In this document: in pieces, positions 28,273-37,484 of the stretch
Layout: every line of letters begins with the position of its first letter
Numbering within the stretch: position 1 is the first letter of the stretch
The notes under the pieces: model-generated
Database searches by the model: none
What the model saw: the letters and a program-made list of their open reading frames with translations, nothing else
What the model was told of the DNA's origin: nothing
Source: Chitinophagaceae bacterium
GTDB lineage: Bacteria; Bacteroidota; Bacteroidia; Chitinophagales; UBA10324
NCBI GenBank assembly: GCA_947474435.1
Contig: CANJII010000009.1
Coordinates: 32,349-96,348, forward strand
DNA: 64,000 nt
Reading direction: 5' to 3'
Program-made: the position numbers and the translations under genes

Positions 28273-28873
28273 TACAGCCGGCAAGCGATATAATTATGAG
28301 TGGATATTCCGGAATCTGAATTCCACTTTTCAATCCGATAAATCATACGCCATACTTGGACCAAACGGCAGTGGTAAATCAACCATGCTGCAGGTTATTG
28401 CCGGAAACATTGTTCCATCAACAGGTGAAATTTTTTATTTCGAAAATGAAAATAAAATTGAACCTGAAAATTTTTATCAGCACATAAGTATCGCCGCACC
28501 ATATCTTGAGCTTCCAGAAGAAATGACTCTGGAAGAACTGCTTCATTTCCATTCAGGATTTAAAAAATTCCACCAGAATCTTTCTATTCAGAATATTATT
28601 CAGTTAAGTGGTTTTGAAAAATCTTCATCTCGACAAATAAAACATTACTCATCCGGAATGAAGCAGCGGGCAAAACTGATGCTGGCAATATTTTCAGAAA
28701 CACCTGTGTTGTTGTTAGATGAACCAACCACTAATCTGGATGAACAAGGAGTACAGTGGTGGAAAAATTTAATGAATCAATATGCGAAAAACAGATTGGT
28801 GATTATTGCATCCAACATTGAACGCGAATACGAAGCCTGCGATGAAAAAATAGTAATCGCCGATTACAAGTAA
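28256..28873 (+). CDS. ABC transporter ATP-binding protein
   Basis: A 205-residue nucleotide-binding subunit. Walker A GPNGSGKST is at residues 35-43, the signature YSSGMKQR near 132 and Walker B VLLLDEPTTNLD near 151. The H-loop region is atypical (IIASNIEREYE, with Asn where His is common), so hydrolysis may be impaired or differently organised. No permease gene is adjacent; the next gene is a polytopic membrane protein, but its fold does not look like an ABC permease. It overlaps lpxA by 17 bases and is thus in the lipid A operon; a role in envelope export is possible but not shown. Confidence 0.85.
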   Translation: MKITLNTAGKRYNYEWIFRNLNSTFQSDKSYAILGPNGSGKSTMLQVIAGNIVPSTGEIFYFENENKIEPENFYQHISIAAPYLELPEEMTLEELLHFHSGFKKFHQNLSIQNIIQLSGFEKSSSRQIKHYSSGMKQRAKLMLAIFSETPVLLLDEPTTNLDEQGVQWWKNLMNQYAKNRLVIIASNIEREYEACDEKIVIADYK

Positions 28874-28924
28874 CTGAACGAATCAATATTTTATAAGCAC
28901 AATACTTTTTACATCTTTGACACA

Positions 28925-30181
28925 ATGCAGTGGTTACTCGTATTTTTTTATTCGGCTATTATTTGCTGGGCCATCAGCAAAATGAAATTCTTTAAAGAAT
29001 CAGGAATAAAATTTCACTGGTGGATTGCCATCTTTCTGTTCAAAGTTTTAGTTGGAATTTTATATGGCTACATACACAGCCTTAGTTATGGAGGAGGTGA
29101 TACCTTTTATGGTTTTAAACAAGGAATCAGAATATACAACCAATTACACAATCATGGATGGATTATTTATTCGAAACTGGTATTTCTTCCATGTCATTTT
29201 CCGCCATATGCAGGTATCGAAAAATTTGCAACCAATAACTCGCTGCCATATGGCGATGAAAGTTACTATTTGATAGTACGGTTACACGCAATTACTGCAC
29301 TTGTATCCGGAGGTTTTTATAATGTACATGTGGTGTTTTATAATATTCTGTCCTTTGCCGGAGTAGTTTTTCTTTATTCTGCATTTAAGAATGAGTTGAA
29401 AGAAAAAAGTTTTTTAATAATTGTTGCGTTGATTTTAATTCCATCGGTTGTTTTCTGGACATCAGGAATTCATAAAGATGGGTTGGCGTTATTGGGAATC
29501 GGGTTGCTGTTTTATTCAATCAAAAAGCCAAATCAATTATCAATTGGAAAATTTACACTCGGCATTATTGGTGTTTTGTTATTGTACATTGTTCGTTCCT
29601 ATATTTTATTTATTCTCATTCCCTTGGTGTTGGTTTACCTGATTTTTAAAAAGCAAGAGAAAAAATTAATGCTGTTTTATTTTTCAGGCTTTGCAGCATT
29701 CACTTTAGTGGTGTTGATTCTGAGTTCGTTTACCATCATTTCTCCATTCAGTAGAATTGCCTGGTGGCAACATGCTTTTAAAGCGCTTCCAGCAACTGAA
29801 AACACACTTTCACTTCCGGATTTGCAACCCAATTTAATTTCATTTCTTAAAGTAATACCACATTCAATTAATCATTCTTTCTTTCAACCATTGCCATGGA
29901 CTGCAATAAATAATTATCAGCTATGTGTTGGATTACAGGATTTTATTTTGATCCTATTGCTTTTTCTTTTTTTTGGTTATTCTATTTTAAATCGAAAAGT
30001 TATTCCTCATCTATTTTATTTATCAATCGGTTATACCATTTCACTTTATATTTTATTGGGAATTATTGTTCCGAACCTCGGAGCTTTATCTCGCTACAAA
30101 AGTACCGGCACTTTCTTTCTCGGTTTGGCAATTATCAGTTTAATTCCCATTGAACCAATTAAGAAATTTTTTAAACATTAG
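28925..30181 (+). CDS. Polytopic membrane protein of unknown function
   Basis: A 418-residue, strongly hydrophobic protein with about ten predicted membrane segments (for example WLLVFFYSAIICWAI, FNVHVVFYNILSFAGVVFLY-like and FILILLLFLFFGY stretches). Polar loops carry GGGDTFYGFKQG and TSGIHKDGLALLG. The layout recalls O-antigen polymerase or glycosyltransferase-C type membrane enzymes, but I recognise no family motif with certainty. It starts 51 bases after the ABC ATPase and could be the last gene of the lipid A operon. Confidence 0.8.
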   Translation: MQWLLVFFYSAIICWAISKMKFFKESGIKFHWWIAIFLFKVLVGILYGYIHSLSYGGGDTFYGFKQGIRIYNQLHNHGWIIYSKLVFLPCHFPPYAGIEKFATNNSLPYGDESYYLIVRLHAITALVSGGFYNVHVVFYNILSFAGVVFLYSAFKNELKEKSFLIIVALILIPSVVFWTSGIHKDGLALLGIGLLFYSIKKPNQLSIGKFTLGIIGVLLLYIVRSYILFILIPLVLVYLIFKKQEKKLMLFYFSGFAAFTLVVLILSSFTIISPFSRIAWWQHAFKALPATENTLSLPDLQPNLISFLKVIPHSINHSFFQPLPWTAINNYQLCVGLQDFILILLLFLFFGYSILNRKVIPHLFYLSIGYTISLYILLGIIVPNLGALSRYKSTGTFFLGLAIISLIPIEPIKKFFKH

Positions 30182-30359
30182 TTTTAAAACTATATGTTTT
30201 AATTTTATGAATTTCAAAAAAAATATTATAATCTGTAAATAAAGTTTGGTAATTATCTAAAAATTTAATTAAAACTGTAATAAAACTATAAAATAGTTGT
30301 AAAATATTTCGGTTTATTAAAATGGATATTATTTTCGCCGCATCAAAAAAACCACATCC
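30182..30359. other. glnN upstream region
   Basis: Very A/T-rich. TATTTTCG at 30330-30337 is one mismatch from the -7 consensus TAnnTTTG, 22 bases before the glnN ATG. No NtrC-type site is recognisable. Confidence 0.3.
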
Positions 30360-32555
30360 ATGACCAACACTCGCTTTCAGGCTTTAAGCAAGGTTGCCGA
30401 TAATCAGGTAACCGAAATTGAAGCCCCTGGAAATAAAATTTCCGACTTCTATGCAATCAATGTATTTACTGACGACATAATGAAAAGCTATTTGTCAAAA
30501 GATGCTTTTGACATTGTGATGCTTGCTATAAAATCAGGAAACAAGATTGACCGCGCCACCGCCGAACAGGTTGCAACCGGAATGAAATCGTGGGCAATGA
30601 GTCGTGGAGTTACACATTACACACACTGGTTTCAACCATTAACCGGCGCAACTGCCGAAAAGCACGATGCTTTTTTTCAGCAAACAGCAACCGGAAAAGG
30701 AATGGAAATATTTGATGGCAATGCTTTGGTGCAGCAAGAACCTGATGCCTCTAGTTTCCCGAGTGGGGGTTTGCGGGTAACATTTGAAGCAAGAGGATAT
30801 TCAGCATGGGATCCAAGCAGTCCTGCTTTTATTATGGATACTGGCAACAGCAAAACACTTTGCATTCCAACCATATTTGTTTCGTACAATGGCGAGGCAC
30901 TTGATTACAAAGCTCCATTATTAAAATCGCTACAAGCTTTAGAAACCGCAGCTGTTGAAGTGTGTCATTACTTCGATAAAAATATTACGAGAGTAACTCC
31001 AACACTCGGATGGGAACAGGAATATTTTTTGGTGGATGAAGCATTGTATGAAGCTCGACCTGATTTAGTGGCTTCTGGCAGAACATTATTCGGTCACAGT
31101 TCGGCCAAAGGTCAGCAGTTAGATGACCATTATTTCGGTTCCATACCTGAGCGTGTTCAGGCATACATGGTGGATTATGAAAACGAATGTTACAAACTCG
31201 GTATTCCATTAAAGACCCGTCACAATGAGGTTGCTCCTTCGCAATTTGAATGTGCTCCGTTTTTTGAAGAAGTAAATATTGCCATTGATCACAATCAGTT
31301 GCTCATGGATTTGATGGACAGAGTTGCACGCCGGCATAAGTTGCGTGTGCTGTTGCACGAAAAACCATTTGCAGGAGTGAACGGTTCAGGTAAGCACAAC
31401 AACTGGAGCATGGCAACCGATACCGGAAAAAATTTATTGAGTCCGGGCCGCACACCAAAAACAAATTTCATGTTCCTCACTTTTTTTGTTAATACAATTA
31501 AAGCAGTTGAAGAACATGCTGATTTATTGCGCGCTGCAATTGCAAGCGCAGCAAATGATTTCAGACTTGGGGCTAACGAAGCACCTCCTGCAATCATCAG
31601 TGTTTTTATAGGAAGTTATTTAACCGAAGTGTTGAATGAAGTAGAAAAGAGAGTGAAGAAGGGAAACTTAGATGAAGCCGATCATCAGTTATTGAAACTG
31701 GATATTCATAATAAGATTCCTGATTTGATGTTGGATAATACTGACCGAAATCGCACATCGCCATTCGCATTTACCGGAAATAAATTTGAAGTGCGCGCTG
31801 TTGGTTCTTCAGCCAATTGCAGTTCAACCATGACTGTGTTAAACACAATTGTTGCTGATCAATTAAAGAAATTTAAAATAGAAGTTGATGGATTAATGAA
31901 GAGCGGCGAAACAAAAGATTCCGCCATACTGAAAGTGCTGCAACAATACATTACCTGCAGCAAGCGAATTTGTTTTGAAGGAAATAATTACAGTGATGAG
32001 TGGGAGAAGGAAGCAAAGAAACGCGGACTCAATAATGTTAAAACAACTCCGTACGCATTGGATTTTTATGTGACTGAAAAAGCAATTAAGGTGATGACCG
32101 AAAATAAAGTTTTCAGTCACAAAGAAATTGAAGCGCGCCACGAAATTGAACTGGAGAAGTACATGAAAATGGTGCAGATAGAAAGCCGCATGATGGGAGA
32201 GGTGGCAATGACTTATATAATTCCATCAGCCATGCGCTACCAGCAACAACTTGCACAATCCATTCAAACTGCAGAAGCAATGGGTGTGAAAGAAAAAAAC
32301 TTAAAAGTCCAGAAAGATTTATTGAACGATGTAGCCGAGCACATTTCTGTAATCATTAAAGAAGTGGACGACATGACCGAGGCACGGAAAAAAGCAAACG
32401 AGATTGAAGATGCCCGCGATAAAGCCATTGCCTACTGCGAAAAAGTTAAACCTTTCTTTGATGAAATCAGGTATCATGCTGATAAATTAGAATTGGTGGT
32501 GAGTGATGATTTATGGTCGCTGCCAAAATACAGAGAGATGCTGTTTCTGAGATAG
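30360..32555 (+). CDS. glnN: Glutamine synthetase type III
   Basis: Joins ammonia and glutamate with ATP to give glutamine. At 731 residues it has the length of GSIII, a large dodecameric form common in Bacteroidota, not GSI or GSII. GSIII features are the N-terminal FYAINVFTDDIM and THYTHWFQPLTGATAEKHD, the catalytic ATP/glutamate regions GWEQEYFLVDE and KTRHNEVAPSQFE, and GVNGSGKHNNWSM. A long C-terminal helical region (residues about 600-700) is rich in charged residues. It is monocistronic, with a terminator downstream. Confidence 0.96.
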   Translation: MTNTRFQALSKVADNQVTEIEAPGNKISDFYAINVFTDDIMKSYLSKDAFDIVMLAIKSGNKIDRATAEQVATGMKSWAMSRGVTHYTHWFQPLTGATAEKHDAFFQQTATGKGMEIFDGNALVQQEPDASSFPSGGLRVTFEARGYSAWDPSSPAFIMDTGNSKTLCIPTIFVSYNGEALDYKAPLLKSLQALETAAVEVCHYFDKNITRVTPTLGWEQEYFLVDEALYEARPDLVASGRTLFGHSSAKGQQLDDHYFGSIPERVQAYMVDYENECYKLGIPLKTRHNEVAPSQFECAPFFEEVNIAIDHNQLLMDLMDRVARRHKLRVLLHEKPFAGVNGSGKHNNWSMATDTGKNLLSPGRTPKTNFMFLTFFVNTIKAVEEHADLLRAAIASAANDFRLGANEAPPAIISVFIGSYLTEVLNEVEKRVKKGNLDEADHQLLKLDIHNKIPDLMLDNTDRNRTSPFAFTGNKFEVRAVGSSANCSSTMTVLNTIVADQLKKFKIEVDGLMKSGETKDSAILKVLQQYITCSKRICFEGNNYSDEWEKEAKKRGLNNVKTTPYALDFYVTEKAIKVMTENKVFSHKEIEARHEIELEKYMKMVQIESRMMGEVAMTYIIPSAMRYQQQLAQSIQTAEAMGVKEKNLKVQKDLLNDVAEHISVIIKEVDDMTEARKKANEIEDARDKAIAYCEKVKPFFDEIRYHADKLELVVSDDLWSLPKYREMLFLR

Positions 32556-32581
32556 TTTAAATTTTATTATTACAAAATTCC

Positions 32582-32626
32582 GGAAGAGTCGCTTTGATAT
32601 TGATGAGCGGCTCTTCTGTTTTTTTT
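32582..32626 (+). terminator. Rho-independent terminator after glnN
   Basis: A stem of GGAAGAGTCGCT with AGCGGCTCTTCT (two G-T pairs on RNA) is followed by a run of eight or more T. Confidence 0.75.
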
Positions 32627-32721
32627 GAAGCATTATTATTGATGAAACTTATAATAATTATTTCCTCCATATAAAATAATTCAGAAAGAAATTAGTTTTA
32701 ACAGATTATAAAATCAACATC

Positions 32722-33336
32722 ATGAAAAAAATAATTTTCATTTTATCAGGATTATTTCTTTTTGCAAATTCATTTTCGCAAACAAAACCCAAAGCTCCTG
32801 TGGATATGTACTTTGTTCCTTCAGGTTCGCTTGAAATAAAAGATGACACTGCGGTAAATAAAATTTCAGTGCAGGGATTTTTTATGAGCAACGAAATTAC
32901 CAATAAACAATACCTGACTTTTCCTTTCCAGTACTTGACTGTTTCAGAAACTGATTCATTACGCTCTATTGCACAAACGCAGGTTCGCATTGGTGGCAGG
33001 TCAGTATATCTTGCTGAAAGTATTTTGTTTGAATACTATCATCCTATTGATGCTGAGGTATCGGCACGAAAAGAAATGGAAGATGAAAAAATAATTGATA
33101 CCTATACCATTTACCCAAACCCTAATTCGGGGATTTGCTTCCTCCATAAGAATATTAAATCAAATTTAATTCTGTATGTACTTGATATTACCGGAAGAGA
33201 AATCTCAAGTAAAAAAATAACAAACGAATTTGAAGTAATTGATTTGAACCAACTTTCTTCAGCCACATATATTTTAAAACTTACTGACGAAAATAAAACG
33301 CTTGTTGGAGTTGAAAAAATAAACCTGATAAAATGA
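32722..33336 (+). CDS. Small secreted protein with T9SS type A sorting signal
   Basis: A signal peptide (ending NSFSQ) leads to MYFVPSGSLEIKDDTAVNKI and GFFMSNEITNKQYLTF, which resembles the start of sulfatase-modifying-factor/GldK domains, but the rest of that domain is absent. The C-terminal half is a type A T9SS sorting domain (YTIYPNPNSGICFLH ... GVEKINLIK). The protein may be a shortened member of that group, or the likeness may be coincidental. Its stop overlaps the next start by four bases. Confidence 0.8.
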   Translation: MKKIIFILSGLFLFANSFSQTKPKAPVDMYFVPSGSLEIKDDTAVNKISVQGFFMSNEITNKQYLTFPFQYLTVSETDSLRSIAQTQVRIGGRSVYLAESILFEYYHPIDAEVSARKEMEDEKIIDTYTIYPNPNSGICFLHKNIKSNLILYVLDITGREISSKKITNEFEVIDLNQLSSATYILKLTDENKTLVGVEKINLIK

Positions 33337-34814
33337 GAAAAATTATTTTTCTCATTTCGTTTCTGATTACATCCATTTGCGCTACGGCGCAAATGGATGC
33401 TAATTGGTTATGGGGTGATTCGCTTGGAATAAAATTTAGTTCTGGCACTATCATTCCAATTGAAAGCTCAATAAAAACAGTTGAATCCGCTGCAAGTATT
33501 TCTGATTCATCTGGAAACTTGTTGTTTTATTCTGATGGGCAGCATGTTTATAATAAATTAAATCAATTAATGGATAATGGAGATAGTTTAATTAACGGTC
33601 AATTAAATAGTGGTGGTAATACTATAACTAATGGAACGATAATAATTCCATTTCCTGATAATATTAATTTATATATTTTGTTTCATTTAAACTCGCTTCA
33701 AAATAATTTTCCTGGGCTCTATTATTCAATAATTGATATTTCATTAAATGGAGGATTAGGGGAAGTAACATTAAAAAATCAAGCACTCATTAATTTTCCG
33801 ACTGACTCATTGCACTTGACTGAAAAGATTGCAATTACTCGTCATGCAAACGGAAGAGATTGGTGGATAGTGATTCATAAATTATGGACAAATGAATTTA
33901 TAAAATTTCTTGCAACGCCAAGTGGAATTAATGGACCATATTATCAAAGTTCTGGTCGAATAATGAATGTTAGTTTTTTGGGAGAAATGATTTTTAATAA
34001 TGAAGGCAACCAGTTAGTAAATGTAGGGCCTACCGGATTAATTGACTTATTTGATTTTGACCGTTGCACTGGAGAATTATCAAACTATAAAAACCTCGGC
34101 TCAACAATTTACCCTGATAATGTTGATACGAATTATTTTTATGGAGCGGCTTTTTCGCCGGATGATTCAAAAATATATGTCGCTGCATCTGGTAAAGGAA
34201 TTATACAATTCAGTAACTTTTCTTTTTCAGACACATCTCTTAATTATATAAAAAAATGGATTGTTTTTCATCAAACTTCAATTGAAATTAATTATGGTCA
34301 ACTTGAATTAGCGCCGAATGGTAAAATATATATCACAAGATTCGTCTCTGATACAACAGGTTATGGATTTGATAGCATTAACGAATTTCTTGCCGAGATT
34401 GCTTTTCCGAATTTAGATTTTCCTTTTTGTCAATACAATTTATTTGGGCAATGGTTATTTAATGAAAGTTTGAATTTTAGTTATGCTTCTTCTTTATCAT
34501 ATTCTCCAAATTATAATTTGGGTGCTTTAGATGGCAGTGCTTGTGATACATTAGGATTAGAAGTTAAAGAAATTATGAATAAAAAAAATGAAGTAAATAT
34601 TTATCCAAATCCGGCTTGCGATAAGATAATGATAAAGAGTTTTGATATTGAATCAATAACTGTATTCAATTTACTTGGTCAACAAAAAATAAAACACAAC
34701 TATAAAAACGAAAAAGAAATTGAATTGCATTTGAATAATCTTTCATCAGGAATTTACATTGTAGAAATTGAAACTGCCAATAGAGTTTTTAGAGAAAAAT
34801 TTATAAAGGAATGA
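33333..34814 (+). CDS. Secreted T9SS type A protein with beta-propeller-like body
   Basis: A signal peptide (MRKIIFLISFLITSICATAQ) precedes a body of about 390 residues with LLFYSDGQHVYNKLNQLMDN and AFSPDDSKIYVAASGKGIIQ, phrases common in WD40/YVTN-like secreted propellers of Bacteroidota. A type A T9SS tail closes the protein (VNIYPNPACDKIMIKS ... VFREKFIKE). The function is unknown; a cell-surface or released binding protein is likely. It overlaps the upstream T9SS gene by four bases, so the two are co-transcribed. Confidence 0.85.
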   Translation: MRKIIFLISFLITSICATAQMDANWLWGDSLGIKFSSGTIIPIESSIKTVESAASISDSSGNLLFYSDGQHVYNKLNQLMDNGDSLINGQLNSGGNTITNGTIIIPFPDNINLYILFHLNSLQNNFPGLYYSIIDISLNGGLGEVTLKNQALINFPTDSLHLTEKIAITRHANGRDWWIVIHKLWTNEFIKFLATPSGINGPYYQSSGRIMNVSFLGEMIFNNEGNQLVNVGPTGLIDLFDFDRCTGELSNYKNLGSTIYPDNVDTNYFYGAAFSPDDSKIYVAASGKGIIQFSNFSFSDTSLNYIKKWIVFHQTSIEINYGQLELAPNGKIYITRFVSDTTGYGFDSINEFLAEIAFPNLDFPFCQYNLFGQWLFNESLNFSYASSLSYSPNYNLGALDGSACDTLGLEVKEIMNKKNEVNIYPNPACDKIMIKSFDIESITVFNLLGQQKIKHNYKNEKEIELHLNNLSSGIYIVEIETANRVFREKFIKE

Positions 34815-34948
34815 TGAGAAATAAAAAATTCGTTAACTCAAAAAAGCGTGTTGATGAAAACACCAGACTTGGGCACGAGCGTGTTTAATATTTGTTAAAA
34901 GTTAAAAATGTGGAACACCAACATGAGCTAAATAGCTGATAACTTTTT

Positions 34949-37336
34949 CTAAAACTCAATCCTATAAGCACCATACGGAAAAACACCTAACTGATATTCG
35001 GTCAGAATATTTTTTATTCCGGTATTATAACTCTGTTGTAAAATATTTTTTGTACCGAATACATTTTCGCAAACCGCAATAATGCTGTGTGTAGCGTGCT
35101 TTGTATTCATTCGGAAACCAATTTTAACATCGAAGCGCCAGTAGTCTGGTAACTGTTTACTCCATGCTTTTGAATCTATTAATACTTCATCATTAAAAAA
35201 TTGTGATGCTGCTAAGTCTATTGGTGTGTATCGTCTTCCTCCTGCAATCGTGTATTTTAAATCAAACGAGAGCGCCTGGTTTTTATTTTTTCCATACTTG
35301 AATTCGTAACCAACCAATGTATTTAAAACATATTGCCCGTTGAATTTTGTGTCTCTCAAAACATGATCACTTCCGGTGTATTTTGATTCGAACAAAGAAG
35401 TGGTGACCAGAAAATAATAATGGTTGCTGAAAAATTTTTCTAATGTGAATTCCGCTCCGTAGTTGTAACCTGTTCCTTTATTTACAAGCGAATCAACATT
35501 CGGAAAACCATAATCGCCTCCCATATTGATGGCGGAGTAACTGCTGCTGTCGTTACCTTTTACAGGTACATCATACAGGTACTGATAATACACTTCAGTT
35601 TTCAACCGGAAGTTTTTTATGAAATTGAAATCGTATCCCGCAATCAAGTGATGCGATTTCATTAAGCCCAGATTCAGATTCGAAGTTGTGTAGGTATGCG
35701 TTGCAGTATCATATAATTCAAAAAAATAAACCATGAGCGGCATGGTTTGACTGTGCATTCCATAACCGAACGAAAGTTGATTGTGTTCGCCCATTTTATA
35801 ATTGAAACCAATGCGAGGTTCAATTGCGAAACTTCCATTCAATAAAAAATCTTCGAAGTGAATTCCTGTGTTCAAAACCATTTTATCGCTGAACCGATGC
35901 TGCCAGTGTGTGTATGCCTGCACCATTCCGGTGTTGCCATTATTTTTTATCAGGTCAATCATGCTGTGTTCAGTGGGCCAGTAACTTTGCTCGTGGTAAT
36001 TGAAAAACTGGTAGGAATAGTTTGCACCAATCTTCAGCAGGTTTTTTTCGTTGAATTTTTTTGAGATAAAATATTCACCTGTTGCATTGCCATCACTTGA
36101 ATTGTTATCATAAGTGCGGCTTTTCAAATTATCAATTCCTAAAGTATCTACCATTACATGCAGCAATGCGGTGCCGCCTGATAGTGTGAGTTTGCTGTAA
36201 GTATTGGTGTTAAAAAAGTGTGTGTACGAAATTCCTGCAGCAGCCATCTTGGTACCATATACAATATCTTCACCTTTCGATACAAATTGCCAGTCGGTGG
36301 AGTCGCGCTGGCTATCGAGCAACGAAATTTTACTCATGCCGCCAATTCCGAAAACGGAAATGATATCTCTGTTTGATGAAGGAAAATTTAAAATAAAAGT
36401 AGCATCCTGATAAGTTGGAATTCCTGAAACACCAAAGCTGATTCCGAGTAAGTTGAAGAGCGCAAATGTTGAGTACCGATAACTGACTAAGTAACTGCCC
36501 TTGTGATTTTTATTGAACGGACCTTCAGCACCCAATTCCAAACCATTGATGCCGAACATGCCGGTGAATTCGTGGTGCTCATTGTTTCCGCGGCGCAATT
36601 TTAAATCGAAAACGGCAGCGGTTTTATTTCCATATTCTGCCGGAAATGCACCGGTTAAAAAATCAGAACTCGCCAGTAAATTATTATTGAGCATGCTCAT
36701 TGGTCCGCCGGTTGCACCCTGTCCGCTGAAATGATTTGGGTTTGGAATTTCAACCCCTTCCAGTTTCCACAAAACCCCACTCGGCGAATTGCCTCGAACA
36801 ATAATATCGTTGCGTGTATCATTCGCACTCACCACTCCTGCATAGTTGGCAGCCATGCGACTGGGGTCGGCGCGGGTTCCTGCATAACGCCAGGTTTCTT
36901 CGGGTTGAAAATTGCGACCGCTGATGCTGATTAAATCGTTGTTTGTTTTATCTCGATTCCGATTGGAGAAAACAGTGATCTCCTGACCTTGAATAATTTT
37001 TTCCTGCATTTCAATAGTCAGAATTATTTCTTTACCAGATGATAAAACAATATTGCTCAGCACCACATCTTCGTAACCGAGATACGATGCTTTAATGGTG
37101 TATCTTCCCAATGGAACTTTATCAAGTTTAAATTTCCCGAGTTCATCACTGATGCTTCCGATAACAGGATTTGTTTCAACGGCAATAATTGTTGCGCCGG
37201 TAAGTGGAGCCTTACTGTCCTTATCTACCACCGTTCCGCGAATGGTTTGCGTGAGTGTTTGCGAAATGCACTTCGATGAACTCAGTGTGACAAGTAAGAA
37301 TAAAATGAGAAAAGAGAAAATGAAAATGAGTCGCAT
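34949..37336 (-). CDS. TonB-dependent outer-membrane receptor
   Basis: A 795-residue outer-membrane transporter. A signal peptide is followed by a CarboxypepD_reg-like domain (IRGTVVDKDSKAPLTGATII, about residues 32-115), a plug (ISISGRNFQPEETWRYAGTR, NDIIVRGNSPSGVLWKLEGV; about 130-245) and a 22-strand barrel ending in an aromatic residue (YRIEF). No SusD partner is next to it, so it is not a classical polysaccharide-utilisation pair. The substrate is unknown. It is transcribed against both neighbours and has no visible TonB-box consensus. Confidence 0.92.
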   Translation of the reverse strand: MRLIFIFSFLILFLLVTLSSSKCISQTLTQTIRGTVVDKDSKAPLTGATIIAVETNPVIGSISDELGKFKLDKVPLGRYTIKASYLGYEDVVLSNIVLSSGKEIILTIEMQEKIIQGQEITVFSNRNRDKTNNDLISISGRNFQPEETWRYAGTRADPSRMAANYAGVVSANDTRNDIIVRGNSPSGVLWKLEGVEIPNPNHFSGQGATGGPMSMLNNNLLASSDFLTGAFPAEYGNKTAAVFDLKLRRGNNEHHEFTGMFGINGLELGAEGPFNKNHKGSYLVSYRYSTFALFNLLGISFGVSGIPTYQDATFILNFPSSNRDIISVFGIGGMSKISLLDSQRDSTDWQFVSKGEDIVYGTKMAAAGISYTHFFNTNTYSKLTLSGGTALLHVMVDTLGIDNLKSRTYDNNSSDGNATGEYFISKKFNEKNLLKIGANYSYQFFNYHEQSYWPTEHSMIDLIKNNGNTGMVQAYTHWQHRFSDKMVLNTGIHFEDFLLNGSFAIEPRIGFNYKMGEHNQLSFGYGMHSQTMPLMVYFFELYDTATHTYTTSNLNLGLMKSHHLIAGYDFNFIKNFRLKTEVYYQYLYDVPVKGNDSSSYSAINMGGDYGFPNVDSLVNKGTGYNYGAEFTLEKFFSNHYYFLVTTSLFESKYTGSDHVLRDTKFNGQYVLNTLVGYEFKYGKNKNQALSFDLKYTIAGGRRYTPIDLAASQFFNDEVLIDSKAWSKQLPDYWRFDVKIGFRMNTKHATHSIIAVCENVFGTKNILQQSYNTGIKNILTEYQLGVFPYGAYRIEF

Positions 37337-37484
37337 AAGAATAAAAGCAATGGGCGCAATTTATAAAAGAGAAAATGGTTGTGTGATGATTGTGGTCAAT
37401 AAAAAATAATTGCCGGTGAAAAATATTTTCTCACCATCTCATCATTCCACCCTACTTTTAATACCTGATTACTAAATCTGGTTT

